NCBI GenBank assembly: GCA_964387935.1
Contig: CAYLZN010000271.1
Span: 1-8,086, forward strand
Source of the DNA: CAYLZN01 sp964387935
GTDB lineage: Bacteria > Acidobacteriota > Vicinamibacteria > Vicinamibacterales > JAFNAJ01
Direction of reading: 5' to 3'
Length of the DNA stretch: 8,086 bases
Below are positions 5,665-8,086 of this stretch, piece by piece. Within the stretch, counting starts at the first letter, position 1; each line of letters opens with the position of its first letter. A program made the translations under genes and the position numbers. The notes under the pieces are model-generated. The model had not been told where the DNA came from and did not search any database. It saw only the letters and a list, made by a program, of their open reading frames with translations.

Positions 5665-7056
5665 TCACCCGAGCAGCCGCCGCGCTTCCTGCAGGATGGT
5701 CAGGACGGCCAGGTAGCCGTAGAACAGCCCGGACCAGGCGAGGACGGCGAGACGGAACCCGCCGACGCGAAGCGCCACCACGAGGTGCCGGCGGTTGAGG
5801 ACGATCAGCAGCGCCGAGTACACGCACATCGCCGTGCCGCCCACGCAGGCCGAGATGACCAGCAGGACGAGCGGCTGATCGATCCCGGCCGCCAGGATCG
5901 CCACGCCGGTCAGGACCAACAGCCAGACGATCCAGGCGTACACGCGGCTCTCCGACACCCCGTGCGCCCTCACGTAGCCGGCGGTCAGCACGTCGGCGGC
6001 GAGGCGGCTCGTGTAGTCCACGATGCCCATGGCCGCCGTGAACAGCGAGAGCGCGCCAATCAGCCAGAACAGCACGCCGAACCACGGACCGACGCGCTCC
6101 TGAAGCACACGGCCCTCGAGGTCGAGGAACGCGATGCCGCTCGGCAGGTCCGCGCGGCCGTAGAGCAGCGCGTGCGCGAGCATCGACGTCATGGTGATGG
6201 TGAGCACCGTCACCGCGGCGAAGGCGATCGCCTGTTCGACGTTGGCGAGCCGCCACCAGCCCCGCCATCGTTCCAGGTGCTCGGGCGTTGGTTCGAACAC
6301 GTAGCGCGGCGCGCGAGGGGTGGTGGTGTCCACGCCGGTGATGGGGCTCACGAGTCGCGGCACGTACTGCCCCATGCCGAAGCCCTTGTCCCGGATCCAG
6401 TGGCTCTGGCAGAGGTTCTGCCCGCCGCCAGCCCCTGCGAACGCGATGGCGCCCATCAGCAGCGAGAAGTCCAGCGTGTCCGGGAACTGCCCCGTGTGCG
6501 CCACGCCGGCCGCGAGCGCCGTCCAGGTGTCCGCGCGGATCACCAGCGCAATCGCCAGGACGATGAGCGCGAGCACCGCGGCGACCTTGACGAACACGAG
6601 CCGTTCGAGGGCCTCGTAGACCACCGGCGCGAGCGTCAGGGCGGCGCCAATCACCAGCAGGCCGACCAGGGCGATGACGCGGGCGCTGCCGCCGAACACG
6701 TAGGTGCAGAGCGTGGCGGCGCTCATGGCCCAGCCCGGCCACAGGTTCGCGAAGCACACCATGAGGACGAAGCCCAGCCCGGCGTGGCGCCAGATGCGGT
6801 TGAAGCCCGCGAGCGCCGTCTCGCCAGTGGCGAGCGTGTAGCGCTCGATCTCCATGTTGAGGAAGAACTGCGTCCCCACGCCCAGCGCGGCGCCCCACAG
6901 GAAAACGAGGCCCACCTGCGATGCGATGTAGGGCCACAGGACGAACTCGCCTGACGACAGGCCGACGCCCGACGCGACGACGCCCGGGCCAATGATGCGC
7001 CAGAGGTGCGGCGGCGCCGGCGGGAGCGGCCGGATCTCGTCTACGGCGTGCCGCAC
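5665..7056 (-). CDS. Nramp-related multi-pass membrane transporter with non-canonical metal-site motifs
   Basis: This 463-residue inner-membrane protein has about 11 hydrophobic helices, near residues 20-44, 50-68, 93-115, 127-146, 154-174, 197-212, 275-298, 325-350, 373-391, 395-420 and 435-455. The opening WRIIGPGVVASGVG and the overall helix plan resemble the Nramp (LeuT-fold) family of divalent metal transporters. The TM1 break, normally DPGN, reads SSGE (34-37). The TM6 break, normally MPH, reads AGAGGGQN (207-214), followed by SHWIRDKGFGMG. Mn/Fe transport should therefore not be assumed; the cargo may be another cation or a small molecule. A long loop of about 60 residues follows TM6. 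I choose GTG 7056, with GAGG five bases before it; the frame is open to an ATG at 7107, but that would overlap the upstream gene by 67 bases and add a glycine-rich, unlikely leader. It overlaps the peptidase-TPR stop by 16 bases. Confidence 0.78.
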   Translation of the reverse strand: MRHAVDEIRPLPPAPPHLWRIIGPGVVASGVGLSSGEFVLWPYIASQVGLVFLWGAALGVGTQFFLNMEIERYTLATGETALAGFNRIWRHAGLGFVLMVCFANLWPGWAMSAATLCTYVFGGSARVIALVGLLVIGAALTLAPVVYEALERLVFVKVAAVLALIVLAIALVIRADTWTALAAGVAHTGQFPDTLDFSLLMGAIAFAGAGGGQNLCQSHWIRDKGFGMGQYVPRLVSPITGVDTTTPRAPRYVFEPTPEHLERWRGWWRLANVEQAIAFAAVTVLTITMTSMLAHALLYGRADLPSGIAFLDLEGRVLQERVGPWFGVLFWLIGALSLFTAAMGIVDYTSRLAADVLTAGYVRAHGVSESRVYAWIVWLLVLTGVAILAAGIDQPLVLLVISACVGGTAMCVYSALLIVLNRRHLVVALRVGGFRLAVLAWSGLFYGYLAVLTILQEARRLLG

Positions 7057-8084
7057 GCCCCCCTCACCAGGTCCGCCTCCGCCGCGATGGTGCCGAAGGC
7101 CTGCCACGTCGGGGAGTCGACGATGTCGCGAAAGAGGGCGCAGGCACGCGCCGTATTGCCGTGCACGAGGTGGAAGTTCGCGACACCGTACCCCACGGTG
7201 GCGAAGCGGTTGTCCTGCCGGTCGTCTGTTCCCTCGAGTGCCTGGCTCTCGGTCAGGGTCCCCTGGTAGAACCGGAGCGCCGTGTAGTAGGCGTCGTTCT
7301 CCCCGGCGTTCATGCCGGGGGTGATGGTCCCGAGCAGCGCCCTGGCCTCGTCGTGCCGTCCGGCGCGACGAAGCGAGCGATAGAGCCAGTCGGACAGGGC
7401 CACGCGGTCGCCGTCCTGCGTCTTCGCCGTCGTGCAGCTGCGCCAGCCCTGCGGCAGGGGTCGGGGATCGGATGTGGCCTCGAGGCAGGCCCGGTACGCG
7501 CCGGCGGCCTCGTCGAACTCGCCGCGCAGGTAGTGGGCCAGCCCGAGGTGGTACTGCACGTCGAAGCTCGACGGCGCCAGCGCGGCGGCCCGCTCCAGGT
7601 CCGCCACCGCCGCGTCGAACTGGCGTGTCGAGATGTAGCGGTGCCCTCGGAACCTGAGCAGCCGCACGTCATCCGGGGCGATCGCGAGGCCGCGCGTGTA
7701 GAGGTCGATCGCCTCTGGGTAGCGCCAGACCGCGTCACGCGCCCGGCCTGCCGCCAGCAGCAGGTCCACGTTGCGCGGATCGGCAGCCAACGCGGCGTCG
7801 GCCTTGGCGACGGCCCCGGTGTCGTCGCCTCTGGCGGACACCGTGCGCCCGAGAGGCGTCGTGAACTGCGTCGGGCCCGCGCTGGTGGGCTGCGGCACGA
7901 CACCCGCGCCGATGAACTCGCCCAGCCACTCGCGTGTCGATCGGTACCAGTAGATCGAGTTCTGCGGCTTGAGAATCCAGTGGTTCTCGGTGGGATAGTG
8001 GATCAGCCGGCTGCGCACCCCGCGGTTCTGAAGCGTGTTGAAGACCTCGATGCCGTGGTTGTCGGGCACGCGGTAGTCGAGCGC
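7041..8084 (-). CDS. S9 prolyl-oligopeptidase-type C-terminus fused to TPR repeats (5' end missing)
   Basis: The frame runs off the right edge, leaving 347 C-terminal residues. The first 55 or so are the end of an S9 alpha/beta-hydrolase peptidase. LDYRVPDNHG holds the likely catalytic Asp (residue 3 here) and YPTENHWILKPQNS the catalytic His (residue 35), followed by the final helix STREWLGEF. The catalytic Ser and any propeller lie outside. After a linker rich in Pro, Thr and Gly (about 57-80), tetratricopeptide-like helical pairs begin. The clearest are near 105-138, 139-172 (YISTRQFDAAVADLERAAALAP) and 173-205 (VQYHLGLAHYLRGEFDEAAGAYRACLE), with a weaker one around 228-255. TPRs normally hold protein partners. 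The joint S9-TPR arrangement is unusual, and nothing in the frame indicates a sequencing break. The 3' end overlaps the transporter start by 16 bases, so both are probably one operon. Confidence 0.82.
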   Translation of the reverse strand, partial: ALDYRVPDNHGIEVFNTLQNRGVRSRLIHYPTENHWILKPQNSIYWYRSTREWLGEFIGAGVVPQPTSAGPTQFTTPLGRTVSARGDDTGAVAKADAALAADPRNVDLLLAAGRARDAVWRYPEAIDLYTRGLAIAPDDVRLLRFRGHRYISTRQFDAAVADLERAAALAPSSFDVQYHLGLAHYLRGEFDEAAGAYRACLEATSDPRPLPQGWRSCTTAKTQDGDRVALSDWLYRSLRRAGRHDEARALLGTITPGMNAGENDAYYTALRFYQGTLTESQALEGTDDRQDNRFATVGYGVANFHLVHGNTARACALFRDIVDSPTWQAFGTIAAEADLVRGACGTP

Positions 8085-8086
8085 TC

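Noticed and set aside
5630..6937. Second long minus-strand frame overlapping the transporter
   Set aside because: It is Arg/Gly/His-rich without hydrophobic helices, whereas the other frame has about 11 membrane segments.
5785..6954. Open frame of 389 codons on the plus strand opposite the transporter
   Set aside because: It is a shadow: the minus strand encodes a convincing multi-pass membrane protein, and the plus product is all charged, low-complexity residues.

Overview
The window is GC-rich, gene-dense bacterial DNA with spacers mostly under 60 bases. An S9-type peptidase carrying a TPR tail, an Nramp-like transporter and a VapBC-type pair look like a soil or environmental bacterium, perhaps an Acidobacteriota (Vicinamibacteria-like). 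That placement is inferred from GC content and gene style only; there is no rRNA or marker gene here.

Layout. Plus strand 2-1640: the 3' part of a class V PLP aminotransferase (isopenicillin-N-epimerase-like), followed 16 bases later by a SAM-dependent methyltransferase. Minus strand 1656-2165: an Lrp/AsnC-type regulator, convergent with the methyltransferase and divergent from the next gene. Plus strand 2274-4943: an 889-residue protein made of two tandem tyrosine phenol-lyase/tryptophanase (beta-eliminating lyase) halves. Minus strand 8084 down to 4965: a likely co-directional run of S9 peptidase-TPR protein (5' end outside the window), Nramp-like membrane transporter, ribbon-helix-helix antitoxin and PIN toxin.

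The standout is the double lyase. Compared with my recollection of Citrobacter freundii tyrosine phenol-lyase, the C-terminal half aligns almost without gaps (offset 431-432). It keeps every residue that a subunit contributes to its own active site: the PLP lysine, the QGR phosphate site, Asn185, Asp214, Arg217, Arg381, Arg404 and Phe448/449. It has lost the motifs a subunit lends to its partner: Glu69/Tyr71 in GDEAYAG, and the YEGM..YGG loop. The N-terminal half shows the reverse pattern: the PLP lysine, phosphate site and substrate arginines are gone, but GDEAYAG and YEGLHTYGG are intact. The simplest reading is a duplicated and fused obligate dimer that has specialised into one catalytic half and one helper half, with one composite active site per chain. 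The TPL-type Arg and Thr in the catalytic half favour cleavage of tyrosine (phenol, pyruvate, ammonia) over tryptophan. The divergent Lrp/AsnC gene, a family that often senses amino acids, is a plausible regulator through the 108-base intergenic region.

There are no RNA genes, insertion sequences or CRISPR arrays that I can support, and no stretch above about 110 bases lacks a gene.
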